A stretch of 64,000 nucleotides of DNA from assembly GCF_001421015.2 (NCBI RefSeq), contig NZ_CP013023.1:4271501-4335500 (forward strand). The letters run 5' to 3'. Positions 18,693 to 27,316 of this stretch are shown here, one piece after another (the stretch's first letter is position 1; each line of letters opens with the position of its first letter). The notes under the pieces were generated by a model. That model was given only the letters and a program-made list of their open reading frames with translations. It was not told where the DNA came from and searched no databases. This DNA comes from Paenibacillus bovis. GTDB lineage: Bacteria; Bacillota; Bacilli; Paenibacillales; Paenibacillaceae. The translations under genes and the position numbers were made by a program.

Positions 18693-20063
18693 TTAAAAGT
18701 TTTTGCTGCGTACCTCAAAGATCGCAAATTTCAGATAATGACCTTCGTTAACGCCAAGAATCTGCGGATGATCCTTGCCTGCTGCGCGCCACTCTACCAA
18801 ACGCAGTACTTTACCGGCATCTTTGGCTGCATCCTGGATCGTCTCGAGGAACAGATCAGGACGCATATGGTACGAGCAGCTCGCTGTTACCAGGTAGCCG
18901 CCTTCGTTAACCAGTTTCATACCGTGCAGGTTAATATCTTTATACCCACGAACGGCGCCGGGTACCGCACTTTTGGTTTTGGCAAAAGCAGGCGGGTCTA
19001 AAATGACCACATCCCAGCTCCGTCCGCCGCCAGCTGTCATCGGCTTGGACGTATCCTGCCCCGAATCAGCTGCTGCACGCTGATTTCGTTCTTCCAGTCC
19101 CTTGGCATTGCTGCGCAGATAGTCAAACGCATCATCCACTACAAATTCCACCCGTTCTTCGAATCCGTTCAGGCGTACATTTTCACGTGCACTCTCAATC
19201 GCATGCGCCGAAATATCGAGACAGGTTACTTTTTTGGCTCCGTATTTGCAAGCATTCAGTGTAAAGCTGCCGGTGTGGGAAAAACATTCCAGTACCGTGG
19301 CGCCATCCCAGTAAGGGAAATCGACGACTTTGCCTTTGCGATTAACCGGCAGCGTTACCTGTGCTCCATCCTGCTCCACTTCGGTCAGCTGAATGCCGCT
19401 GCGCTCGCCCCAACCCCGCATCAGAGGTGCAATCGAAGCACGATTCTCCCGCTGGTCGAAGAAGTAGCCGGTTTTCTGGCCTTCTTCAATATCGACCTTG
19501 ATCAGCAGTCCGTTCTCGGATACCGTCACATGACGCGGACACTCTCCGTACATTACACCTTTGACTTCTTCCAGTCCTTCCAGCTTGCGTACCGATACAT
19601 CACTGCGTTCGTAGATACCGGCAGGCTGCATCACCTGTACCAGCGCATCGATAATCTGCTGACGACGACGATCCATGCCAAGTGTCAGCAGCTGCACAAC
19701 CAGAATCTCGCCGAATCGGTCTACAATCAATCCTGGCAGAAAATCCGCTTCTCCATAAACAAGCCGATATGCATTCTCGCCACTCAAAAAGCGGGTACGG
19801 TGCTTGAGACACCATTCGAATCGTTCTGCAAAAAAGGCGGTATCCAGATCTTCCAGCGGCTGATGGGATACGACGCGTACCGTGATACGTGATGCCGGGT
19901 TGTAATAACCGGATGCCAGAAATTTGCGTTGATGATTCAGAATACTTACGATCTGCCCCGGCTCTGGCTGGCCTTCTACTTCGGCGATCTCACCTTCAAA
20001 TACCCAGGGATGTCCCTGTTCGAGTCTTTTTTTACGTTTCTGATGCAAAATAATGCTTGCCAA
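18693..20063 (-). CDS. Class I SAM-dependent rRNA methyltransferase, RlmI-like
   Basis: 456-residue protein with an N-terminal PUA domain (about 1-75, IILHQKRKKRLEQGHPWVFEGEI) and a Rossmann methyltransferase domain containing LECFSHTGSFTLNACKYGAK (about 240-260) and the catalytic-region motif ILDPPAF. RlmI of E. coli makes m5C1962 in 23S rRNA. This protein is longer because of an insertion around residues 320-350 (Gln/Arg/Ser-rich) before the DPPAF motif, so the modified base is only inferred. The TTG at 20063 follows AAGGAG by 9 bases. It appears monocistronic, with a terminator upstream after mtaB. Confidence 0.88.
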   Translation of the reverse strand: MASIILHQKRKKRLEQGHPWVFEGEIAEVEGQPEPGQIVSILNHQRKFLASGYYNPASRITVRVVSHQPLEDLDTAFFAERFEWCLKHRTRFLSGENAYRLVYGEADFLPGLIVDRFGEILVVQLLTLGMDRRRQQIIDALVQVMQPAGIYERSDVSVRKLEGLEEVKGVMYGECPRHVTVSENGLLIKVDIEEGQKTGYFFDQRENRASIAPLMRGWGERSGIQLTEVEQDGAQVTLPVNRKGKVVDFPYWDGATVLECFSHTGSFTLNACKYGAKKVTCLDISAHAIESARENVRLNGFEERVEFVVDDAFDYLRSNAKGLEERNQRAAADSGQDTSKPMTAGGGRSWDVVILDPPAFAKTKSAVPGAVRGYKDINLHGMKLVNEGGYLVTASCSYHMRPDLFLETIQDAAKDAGKVLRLVEWRAAGKDHPQILGVNEGHYLKFAIFEVRSKNF

Positions 20064-20151
20064 TAGTGGTCACTCCTTCATAAAGTCCGTACAGCCTGCC
20101 AACTTGTTAATCGGCTGCCGGTTGTGTGTGCATACAGATGCATGCTTGATC

Positions 20152-20194
20152 AAAACAAAAGATTTCACCTTAACCGAACGGTAAAGTGAAATCC
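20152..20194 (-). terminator. Rho-independent terminator after mtaB
   Basis: Stem GATTTCACTTTACC / GGTTAAGGTGAAATC around a 4-base loop, followed on the minus strand by TTTTGTTTT. It lies about 42 bases past the mtaB stop. Confidence 0.85.
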
Positions 20195-20235
20195 TTTCGT
20201 CGTATCCTGTCTGTTATAAAACGATATAAAATTTC

Positions 20236-21582
20236 TTACTGGGCCAGCGGAGTTGGAGTCTGTTCCAACACACGAACCAGTTGACCTTTGCTTGTATTAA
20301 CGTCAGGCTCGGTGAGTTTGACACGGCACAGCTTGCCTACCAGATCTTCCGATCCTTCAAAAGCGATCTGCAAATAGTTATCGCTGTAGCCAGCAATCAT
20401 GCCTTCACCGTATAACCCTTTATCATTGTTTTCCGGGATTACATCGAGTACATGACCTACAAATTTCTCGGTATAGGACAGCTGCATCTGCTCGGACAGA
20501 TCAATCAGCTGATGGACACGTTCATTTTTCACTTCTTCATCCACCTGGTCTTCCATACGAGCAGCCGGTGTGCCGGTACGTTTGGAATACGGGAACACGT
20601 GCATCTCGGAGAATCCGATCGACTTCATCATATTGTAGCCGTTCTGGAACATCTCATCGGTCTCGCCCGGGAACCCTACAATCACATCGGTTGTAATCGC
20701 TACATCCGGCATGGACTGGCGAATACGGCGGATTTTCTCTGCATATTCCGCTACGGTATACTTGCGGCGCATCCGTTTCAGCACATTGTCGTCGCCTGCC
20801 TGCAGCGGAATATGGAAATGACGGCACATTTTCGAGGAACGATTCAGTACATCAAGCACCTTCTCGTCAATCTGGCTGGCTTCGATCGAACTGATACGGA
20901 TACGTTCCAGCCCTTCCACCCGATCCAGATCCCAGAGCAGATCGGCGAGGTCATAATCTTCCAGATCATCTCCGTAACCGCCGGTATGGATACCGGTCAA
21001 TACAATCTCCTTATAACCTGCGGCTACCAGCTGATGCGCCTGGGCAATTACACTGCTCGCTGCGCGGCTGCGGGATAGTCCGCGGGACCACGGAATAATG
21101 CAGAATGTGCAAAAGTTGTTGCAGCCTTCCTGGATTTTGAGAAAAGCACGAGTATGATTGGCAAAATCCGGTACATCCAGTTCTTCGAATTCGCGTGTCT
21201 TCATAATATTGCGCACCGCATTGATCGGCTGACGCTCGCTCTGCAGGGTGCGAATATGATCCATCAGCTTGTCGCGATCCTGGGTACCTACCACCAGATC
21301 GACCCCTTCAATATCCAGAATCTCGGCCGGGGACGTCTGCGCATAGCACCCGGTAACCGCGATAACGGCATCCGGGTTACGGCGTACGGCACGGCGGATA
21401 ATCTGCCGGCTTTTTTTGTCTCCGGTATTGGTTACGGTACAGGTATTAATCACATATACATCCGCAGTCTGTTCTTCAAAATCGACCTGGTCATAGCCTT
21501 CATTTTTGAACAGCTGCCACATGGCTTCAGTATCATAAAAGTTGACTTTACAGCCCAACGTGTAAAACGCTACAGATGGCAT
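20236..21582 (-). CDS. mtaB: tRNA (ms2t6A37) methylthiotransferase MtaB
   Basis: 448-residue radical-SAM methylthiotransferase that converts t6A37 to ms2t6A37 in ANN-decoding tRNAs. The N-terminal UPF0004 domain has the auxiliary cluster Cys11, Cys48 and Cys79. The radical-SAM CxxxCxxC is Cys154, Cys158, Cys161 (CNNFCTFC). A C-terminal TRAM domain follows (about 375-440). The ATG at 21582 follows GGAGG by 10 bases, and the gene starts 3 bases after the rsmE stop. The rsmE-mtaB pair matches B. subtilis yqeU-yqeV. Confidence 0.95.
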   Translation of the reverse strand: MPSVAFYTLGCKVNFYDTEAMWQLFKNEGYDQVDFEEQTADVYVINTCTVTNTGDKKSRQIIRRAVRRNPDAVIAVTGCYAQTSPAEILDIEGVDLVVGTQDRDKLMDHIRTLQSERQPINAVRNIMKTREFEELDVPDFANHTRAFLKIQEGCNNFCTFCIIPWSRGLSRSRAASSVIAQAHQLVAAGYKEIVLTGIHTGGYGDDLEDYDLADLLWDLDRVEGLERIRISSIEASQIDEKVLDVLNRSSKMCRHFHIPLQAGDDNVLKRMRRKYTVAEYAEKIRRIRQSMPDVAITTDVIVGFPGETDEMFQNGYNMMKSIGFSEMHVFPYSKRTGTPAARMEDQVDEEVKNERVHQLIDLSEQMQLSYTEKFVGHVLDVIPENNDKGLYGEGMIAGYSDNYLQIAFEGSEDLVGKLCRVKLTEPDVNTSKGQLVRVLEQTPTPLAQ

Positions 21583-21585
21583 AAG

Positions 21586-22356
21586 TTAAATTCCTCCCAT
21601 TTCTCCGGTTTCATACATAATGCAAGCCAGCGCTGTCATCGCCGCTGTCTCCGTGCGAAGAATACGGCTGCCGAGGCCAGTAGGTACAGCACCATGCTGC
21701 TCGGCAGCCTCCACTTCCTGTTCGGCAAATCCGCCTTCCGGTCCGACTACAATCAGCACTTGCGCTGCAGTATCCGTATTCTGCTGCAGACCAGCCGCGA
21801 ACGGCTGAACAACATCACGCAGCTGACTGCCATTTTCCTTTTCATAACAAAAACAGATCAGATCATACTGTGCAAATGTCGCCAGCAGCTGCTTCCAGCT
21901 GAGCGGCTGACCGATCTGCGGAATACGGCTGCGATGGCTCTGCTCGGCAGCTTCCTTGGCAATTTTACTCCAGCGCTGGATACGCTTTTCTTCTTTGCGC
22001 GAATCATACTGCACAACTGTACGCTCTGACAAAAAAGGAACAAAGGCTGCAGCTCCAAGCTCCGTACATTTCTGAATCACGGTCTCCATTTTGTCACCTT
22101 TGGGCAGACTCTGGGCAATCGTAACCTGAACGGCTGCTTCGGACAGCTGCTCCAGCCGTTCCACAATACGTGCCGTAACGACACCTTCATCCATACTGCT
22201 GATCTCGGCTAGTACATCCAACTGGCTGCCATCACAAGCGATCAGCTTATCGCCTTCTTGTGAACGCATTACTCTTATAATATGCCGCGCATCATCACCC
22301 GTGATCGTTACTTCCTGCTCACTGAACTGCTGTGCCGGTACAAAATATCGCTGCAT
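21586..22356 (-). CDS. rsmE: 16S rRNA (uracil-1498-N3)-methyltransferase RsmE
   Basis: 256-residue SPOUT-class methyltransferase that methylates U1498 of 16S rRNA. It has an N-terminal PUA-like domain (MQRYFVPAQQF) and a trefoil-knot SAM site with VGPEGGFAEQEVEAAEQHGAVPTGLG-type sequence (the core is VGPEGGF), then LGSRILRTETAAMTAL. Length is typical. The ATG at 22356 has only a weak GTGGATG site. In B. subtilis it follows prmA directly. Here an M50 peptidase gene and ahpCF lie between. Confidence 0.95.
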   Translation of the reverse strand: MQRYFVPAQQFSEQEVTITGDDARHIIRVMRSQEGDKLIACDGSQLDVLAEISSMDEGVVTARIVERLEQLSEAAVQVTIAQSLPKGDKMETVIQKCTELGAAAFVPFLSERTVVQYDSRKEEKRIQRWSKIAKEAAEQSHRSRIPQIGQPLSWKQLLATFAQYDLICFCYEKENGSQLRDVVQPFAAGLQQNTDTAAQVLIVVGPEGGFAEQEVEAAEQHGAVPTGLGSRILRTETAAMTALACIMYETGEMGGI

Positions 22357-22701
22357 CGCTCATCCACTTTCTGTATGACATTTTCCTACTATAAATAGTG
22401 TAGCTGATGGGTGTACCATCCATTCGTATCCGCTATAACATTTGTACTCTCCTATATAGCCTGCTCCATCACTTCAATATATACGGTACACGTTCTCCGA
22501 ATGATATTCAAATAGCCCGGTCTGTATAGACAAGCCGGACTTCTCAAGGCCATACAGCACCCTATTGGGGTGAAATACCTGAATCCCTATCATACAACTT
22601 TTGGACAGTGAGGGCTAGAGTTTCACTTCAAATTGTACACCGGAATCCTTTTGCCATGCCACTTTGGTAATTAGATAAAAACAGCGCAGATTCAACTCAC
22701 G
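22357..22701. other. Gene-free spacer upstream of rsmE
   Basis: About 345 bases between the ahpF terminator and rsmE. No open frame with a ribosome binding site is present. I find no convincing promoter, although rsmE-mtaB must be transcribed from here because the ahpF terminator precedes it. Confidence 0.4.
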
Positions 22702-22754
22702 AAAAAACTCCCTTTCCTGCACCGGATAATCCGGATACGGAAAGGGAGTTTTTG
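22702..22754. terminator. Bidirectional terminator after ahpF
   Basis: Stem ACTCCCTTTCC / GGAAAGGGAGT around a 21-base partly self-complementary loop, flanked by an A-run on one side and a T-run on the other, so it can act in both directions. It lies about 88 bases past the ahpF stop. Confidence 0.85.
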
Positions 22755-22841
22755 ATGTCGCATCTATACTACCAATCGCTAATAAAAAACAAGGAGCATA
22801 ACAGCGGGTTATCTTTTGCCAAATTAGCGATTGTCTGTAGA

Positions 22842-24371
22842 TTAGTTACGGATCATGTAATCAAATGCGCCCAGTGCTGCAGTAGCGCCGGAGCCCATGG
22901 AGATAATGATCTGCTTGTAGGCACTGTCTGTGCAGTCGCCGGCAGCGAATACGCCAGGCAGGCTGGTTGCACCGTGTTTGTCTACGACGATTTCGCCCAT
23001 GCGAGTCAGTTCGAGTGTATCTTTCAGCCAGTCGGTGTTAGGCACCAGACCGATTTGAACGAATACGCCCTGCAGTTTCACATGCTGCTCTTCCATCGTG
23101 TCACGATCGATATAGGTAATACCGTTAACCGTATCGTCACCGGTGATTTCTTTGGTTTGCGCGTTTTTGATAACCGTTACGTTCGGCAGGCTGTACAGAC
23201 GATCCTGCAGAACCGAATCGGCTTTTAGTTCCGAAGCAAATTCAAGAACCGTAACGTGCTTGACGATACCAGCGAGATCGATCGCTGCTTCGATACCGGA
23301 GTTACCACCGCCGATGACAGCTACATGCTTGCCTTCGAACAGCGGACCGTCACAGTGAGGGCAGTACGCTACGCCTTTGTTTTTGAATTCTTCTTCGCCC
23401 GGTACGCCGATATTGCGCCAGCGTGCACCGGTAGACAGAATAACGGTTTTACTTTTCAGTACCGCGCCGTTTTCCAGTTCTACTTCAACCAGATCTTTTT
23501 TCTCGAGACGCTTGGCACGCAGGGATGGCATAATATCTACGCCGTATTCCTTTACGTGTTCTTCCAGGCTGGCTGCGAGCTTTGGACCTTCAGTGTATTT
23601 CACACTGATAAAGTTCTCAATACCAACTGTATCCATAACCTGACCGCCAAAGCGCTCGGCTACGAGACCGGTACGGATACCTTTGCGTGCTGCATAGATC
23701 GCTGCGCTGGAGCCGGAAGGACCGCCACCAACTACAAGCACATCATATGGAGCTTTCTCGGACAGTTCGTCTGCATCCGGGCCTGCACCCAGTTTGGACA
23801 GAATATCCTGCAGAGACATGCGTCCGCTGCCGAATGGCTCGCCATTCAGGAACACGGTAGGCACAGCCATAATATTCTTGCTGTCTACTTCATGCTTGAA
23901 TGCGCCGCCTTCGATCATGGTATGCTTGATGTTCGGATTCAGTACACTCAGAATGTTCAGCGCTTGTACCACATCCGGACAATTGTGGCAGGTCAGGCTG
24001 ACATAGGATTCAAATGTATATGGGCCTTTGACTGCTTTTGCCTGAGCGATCAGACTGTCATCCACCTTGGGTGCACGACCGCTGACCTGCAGCAGTGCCA
24101 TAACCAGTGAAGTAAATTCGTGACCAAGCGGTACACCGGCAAAAATAACGCCGGTGTCTTCGCCTACACGGTTTACACTGAAGCTCGGTGTACGTTCCAG
24201 TACAGCAGTTTCCACTTGGATACGCGGAGAAATGGCAGCCAGTTCGTCAAGGAGTGCCAACGTTTCCTGGGATGTTTTATCATCGCCAGCGCTGACTTTC
24301 AGCACGATGTCGCTCTCCAGCATCTGAAGATATTGCGACAGTTGGACTTTCATTTCTGCATCTAATACCAT
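22842..24371 (-). CDS. ahpF: Alkyl hydroperoxide reductase subunit F
   Basis: 509-residue NADH-dependent flavoprotein disulfide reductase that recharges AhpC. The N-terminal tandem thioredoxin-fold domain has the CHNC pair (Cys128/Cys131). The thioredoxin-reductase-like part has an FAD-binding GGGPSGSSAAIYAARKG, the redox pair CPHC (Cys337/Cys340), and the NAD-binding VIGGGNSGIEAA. Length equals B. subtilis AhpF. The ATG at 24371 follows AAGGAG by 9 bases. It is 39 bases after ahpC and co-transcribed with it. Confidence 0.97.
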   Translation of the reverse strand: MVLDAEMKVQLSQYLQMLESDIVLKVSAGDDKTSQETLALLDELAAISPRIQVETAVLERTPSFSVNRVGEDTGVIFAGVPLGHEFTSLVMALLQVSGRAPKVDDSLIAQAKAVKGPYTFESYVSLTCHNCPDVVQALNILSVLNPNIKHTMIEGGAFKHEVDSKNIMAVPTVFLNGEPFGSGRMSLQDILSKLGAGPDADELSEKAPYDVLVVGGGPSGSSAAIYAARKGIRTGLVAERFGGQVMDTVGIENFISVKYTEGPKLAASLEEHVKEYGVDIMPSLRAKRLEKKDLVEVELENGAVLKSKTVILSTGARWRNIGVPGEEEFKNKGVAYCPHCDGPLFEGKHVAVIGGGNSGIEAAIDLAGIVKHVTVLEFASELKADSVLQDRLYSLPNVTVIKNAQTKEITGDDTVNGITYIDRDTMEEQHVKLQGVFVQIGLVPNTDWLKDTLELTRMGEIVVDKHGATSLPGVFAAGDCTDSAYKQIIISMGSGATAALGAFDYMIRN

Positions 24372-24410
24372 TTGCTCATGCTCCTTACTGTTAAACGTTT
24401 CAGTTTAAAC

Positions 24411-24974
24411 TTAGATTTTACCAACCAGATCCAGGCTTGGTTTCAGGGTTTCAGCGCCCTCTTTCCATTTTGCAGGGCAAACTTCACCCGGGTTGTTGCG
24501 AACATATTGAGCTGCTTTGATTTTGTCTACCAGCGTGCTTGCATCACGGCCGATACCGTCAGCATTGATTTCAACAGTTTGAACAACGCCTTCTGGGTCG
24601 ATAATGAATGTACCGCGTTGTGCCAGACCTTCTTCTTCGTCCAGAACATCGAAGATGCGGGAAATGCGCTGGGAAGGGTCACCGATCATGATGTACTCGA
24701 TTTTGCTGATAACATCGGAATGATCGTGCCAAGCTTTATGTGTGAAATGAGTATCTGTAGATACGGAGTATACTTCTACGCCCAGGTTTTTCAGTGTAGC
24801 ATATTGATCTTGCAGGTCACCCAGTTCAGTTGGGCATACGAAAGTGAAGTCAGCCGGATAGAAGCATACAACGCTCCATTTACCCTGGAAGTTTTGATCC
24901 GATACGTCGATGAACTCACCATTGTGGAAAGCCTTTGCGTTGAAAGCATCTACTTTTTTACCGATAAGAGACAT
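24411..24974 (-). CDS. ahpC: Alkyl hydroperoxide reductase subunit C (2-Cys peroxiredoxin)
   Basis: 187-residue typical 2-Cys peroxiredoxin that reduces H2O2 and organic peroxides. Peroxidatic Cys47 is in [10 protein letters not shown] and resolving Cys166 is in GEVCPAKW. The ATG at 24974 follows AGGAGG. The upstream region holds a promoter overlapped by two adjacent Fur-family boxes, indicating control by a metalloregulator that senses peroxide and/or iron. Confidence 0.98.
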   Translation of the reverse strand: MSLIGKKVDAFNAKAFHNGEFIDVSDQNFQGKWSVVCFYPADFTFVCPTELGDLQDQYATLKNLGVEVYSVSTDTHFTHKAWHDHSDVISKIEYIMIGDPSQRISRIFDVLDEEEGLAQRGTFIIDPEGVVQTVEINADGIGRDASTLVDKIKAAQYVRNNPGEVCPAKWKEGAETLKPSLDLVGKI

Positions 24975-25024
24975 AATAAAATTCCTCCTGATTCCAATAT
25001 TTTTTTGGTTATCCTAAAATGTAA

Positions 25025-25039
25025 TTAGAATAATTATAA
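25025..25039 (-). promoter_or_regulatory. PerR-like operator at ahpC
   Basis: TTATAATTATTCTAA on the minus strand matches the B. subtilis PerR box consensus TTATAATNATTATAA at 13 of the 14 specified positions. It is just downstream of the -10 element, where binding would block initiation. Regulation by PerR is inferred from this match and from known ahpCF control in B. subtilis. Confidence 0.75.
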
Positions 25040-25041
25040 TC

Positions 25042-25056
25042 TGAGAATCATTATCA
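25042..25056 (-). promoter_or_regulatory. Fur-like operator overlapping the ahpC -10
   Basis: TGATAATGATTCTCA matches the Fur box TGATAATNATTATCA at 13 of the 14 specified positions and lies two bases upstream of the PerR-like box. It overlaps the GATAAT -10 hexamer, so occupancy would exclude polymerase. Confidence 0.6.
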
Positions 25057-25079
25057 TACTATACACAGGGTCATGTCAA
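25050..25079 (-). promoter_or_regulatory. Promoter of ahpCF
   Basis: TTGACA at 25074-25079 and GATAAT at 25050-25055 with an 18-base spacer, reading toward ahpC. The -10 is embedded in the Fur-like box. Confidence 0.7.
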
Positions 25080-25304
25080 GCGATGTGCAGGACTTCACTT
25101 AATCTTCATTTTGGAAAGGAATTTTCTTCCTTTTTATAGGAGATTTTTAATGATTTTGCCCTTTTGAAGAGTTTCGCGTACCTTGTGAAAGTTCAATAAT
25201 TGTTCATATTTATCCTTTTTGGCTGCAAAGCATTTTCATGCTTCTTTTTGTTAGTACCCAATTTGAAAGATATTGATCTTCATGAATTTCATGAAAAACA
25301 AAAA

Positions 25305-25338
25305 TGCTGCTGACCGGAATAATATCCAGTCAGCAGCA
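25305..25338 (-). terminator. Terminator after the M50 peptidase gene
   Basis: Stem TGCTGCTGACTGG / CCGGTCAGCAGCA (one G-T pair) with an 8-base loop, followed on the minus strand by TTTTTGTTTTTC. It ends transcription before the ahpC promoter. The 220 bases between it and that promoter hold no gene I can see. Confidence 0.85.
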
Positions 25339-25386
25339 CAAAATGTATTCATGTGATGCAATCAAGATTGTTTGGTTATTTCGATA

Positions 25387-26070
25387 TCAACCGCCAAACA
25401 AAAGATTGCCCAGGGTATAGAAGCTTCCACCCAGCGTATTGGCAAGCTGATACAGCGGTACAATCGTTACCTGACGCAGCGGATAAATAAACACAAGCAG
25501 CAGGAACAGCAGCATCGCCCATTGCTCGACACGCTGCAGACGTGCGCTGAGGCGCGGAGGCAGCCAATCCGACAGGATGCGATAACCATCCAGCGGCGGC
25601 AATGGAATCAGATTGAAAAGGAACAGGAAGCAGTTCATCAAAATCATATATTCCACAAAAGTATAAATGGCAATATCAATCCGGTTGTTGGCAAACGACC
25701 CGATCAATCCAAAGTAATTCAGTGCATAGTAGATAATCGCGGTTAATAGCGCCACCAGCAGATTGCTGACCGGTCCTGCAGCGGATACCAGAATCCCCAT
25801 TAGACGCGGACGGCTGAAGTTCTCCCGGTTCACCGGCACTGGACGTGCCCAGCCAAAGCCTGCAATCAGCAGCAGAATCATACCGAGCAGATCGATATGC
25901 GCAGCAGGATTCAGCGTTACCCGCCCCAACAGACGTGCTGTAGGATCACCAAACTTGTTGGCTACATAAGCATGTGAAAATTCATGTACCGTAAAGCCGA
26001 TTACGAGCGCGAGCACGTAAAACGGCAAAATGTTCAAAGGTACAAATAAGACGTTATTCAGAAAATCCAT
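25387..26070 (-). CDS. Site-2 protease family (M50) membrane metallopeptidase
   Basis: 227-residue polytopic protein of the YwhC-like M50B group. The zinc site HEFSH (FTVHEFSHAYVANKFGDP) is in the first transmembrane region, and the second conserved motif NLIPLPPLDGYR holds the third metal ligand. Five or six hydrophobic segments are visible. Its substrate is unknown. Relatives cleave anti-sigma factors or signal peptides within the membrane, but this short group lacks a PDZ domain. The ATG at 26070 is 3 bases after the prmA stop, so it is co-transcribed with prmA. Confidence 0.92.
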   Translation of the reverse strand: MDFLNNVLFVPLNILPFYVLALVIGFTVHEFSHAYVANKFGDPTARLLGRVTLNPAAHIDLLGMILLLIAGFGWARPVPVNRENFSRPRLMGILVSAAGPVSNLLVALLTAIIYYALNYFGLIGSFANNRIDIAIYTFVEYMILMNCFLFLFNLIPLPPLDGYRILSDWLPPRLSARLQRVEQWAMLLFLLLVFIYPLRQVTIVPLYQLANTLGGSFYTLGNLLFGG

Positions 26071-26073
26071 TCC

Positions 26074-27051
26074 TTACCTCTTTCTCGCTACAAATGCGAT
26101 CCAGTCTTCATCACGATGCGCACCTTCCACTACAAAACCGGCAGCTTCCAGCCCCTGACGTACATCGTCTTCTTTATTTTTATAAATACCCGAGGCAATA
26201 TAGACACCGCCCGGCTTGAGTGCTTCATATACATCGTCGATAAACAGCAAAATGATCTCTGCCAGAATATTGGCTACGACCACCTGTACTGGCAGTGTAA
26301 CGTTGAGCTTCACATTCAGGCTGTCCGGGTCTGCTTTGAGTACGGACAATAGATCACTCTCATAGACTGTAATATCCTGTTCCAGCCCGTTTAGACGCGT
26401 ATTCTCCCCTGCACTTGATACAGCGACAGGATCCAGATCCAGCGCCAGTACACTTTTCGCTCCCAGCTTCATCGCGCCTATCGCCAGAATACCGGAGCCT
26501 GTGCCTACATCAATAACTTCTTCGCCACCATGGATCACCGTCTCCAGTGTACGCAGACAGAGCGATGTCGTTGGATGCGTACCCGTACCAAACGCCATAC
26601 CCGGGTCCAGTTCGATAATCTGCTCCTGTGGGCTCTCCGGCGTGTAATCTTCCCACGTAGGCTTGATTGTCAGACGCTCGGATACACGAATCGGCTTGAA
26701 GTACTGCTTCCAGGCATTCGCCCAATCGTCTTCATCCACTGTCTTCACCGAAATGGTAGCAGCGCCGGCATCAATACCGAACTCTTTCAGTTGACTGGTG
26801 CGTTCGCCAATCTCGGCAGCGATCGTATCCATATCGGTCGCTTCGGCAAAATACCCCTGTACTACAGCCAATCCCTCGGGAATATCGTTCAACGGCATTT
26901 CGTACCATTGTCCATAAGAGGTATCGCGTGGCTTGTTCAGTGTACCCGATTCCTCAATCGTTACGCCGCCTGCGCCTGCCTCATGCAGAAAGTTGGAGAT
27001 CATCTCCACCGCTTCTTCAGTTGTATGTATAGTCAATTCATGCCATAACAT
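26074..27051 (-). CDS. prmA: Ribosomal protein L11 methyltransferase
   Basis: 325-residue SAM-dependent methyltransferase that trimethylates ribosomal protein L11. The N-terminal substrate-binding domain (MLWHELTIHTTEEAVE) is followed by a class I fold with VIDVGTGSGILAIGAMKLGA and LDLDPVAV, and the motif VVANILAEI. The ATG at 27051 follows AGGAGG. It comes after dnaJ as in B. subtilis (yqeT), but a terminator at 27255-27287 separates them, so prmA may need its own promoter. Confidence 0.95.
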   Translation of the reverse strand: MLWHELTIHTTEEAVEMISNFLHEAGAGGVTIEESGTLNKPRDTSYGQWYEMPLNDIPEGLAVVQGYFAEATDMDTIAAEIGERTSQLKEFGIDAGAATISVKTVDEDDWANAWKQYFKPIRVSERLTIKPTWEDYTPESPQEQIIELDPGMAFGTGTHPTTSLCLRTLETVIHGGEEVIDVGTGSGILAIGAMKLGAKSVLALDLDPVAVSSAGENTRLNGLEQDITVYESDLLSVLKADPDSLNVKLNVTLPVQVVVANILAEIILLFIDDVYEALKPGGVYIASGIYKNKEDDVRQGLEAAGFVVEGAHRDEDWIAFVARKR

Positions 27052-27254
27052 GTTTTATTTCCTCCTGTTTTCGAGCGTGCATTACGCTTCATTGTACTAC
27101 AGATTAACAGTATAATTCAAAACGGCCAGGTTGGACAGGGAACTATCCAAAAAGCATATCCTCTTCCCCTTTAAAAGTATGAGACTGATCGTGCAGAATA
27201 GGACACTTGATAGATCATAACTCGTATAAGCCAACAGCTGTTTCCCCGTAAGCA

Positions 27255-27287
27255 AAATAAAGCCCGGTTCCTGACAGAACCGGGTAA
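27255..27287 (-). terminator. Rho-independent terminator after dnaJ
   Basis: Perfect stem CCCGGTTC / GAACCGGG with flanking A-T pairs, followed on the minus strand by TTTATTTT. It lies about 30 bases past dnaJ and closes the hrcA-grpE-dnaK-dnaJ operon. Confidence 0.85.
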
Positions 27288-27316
27288 CTTTATCCTGTTG
27301 TAATCCTGTATGCCGC

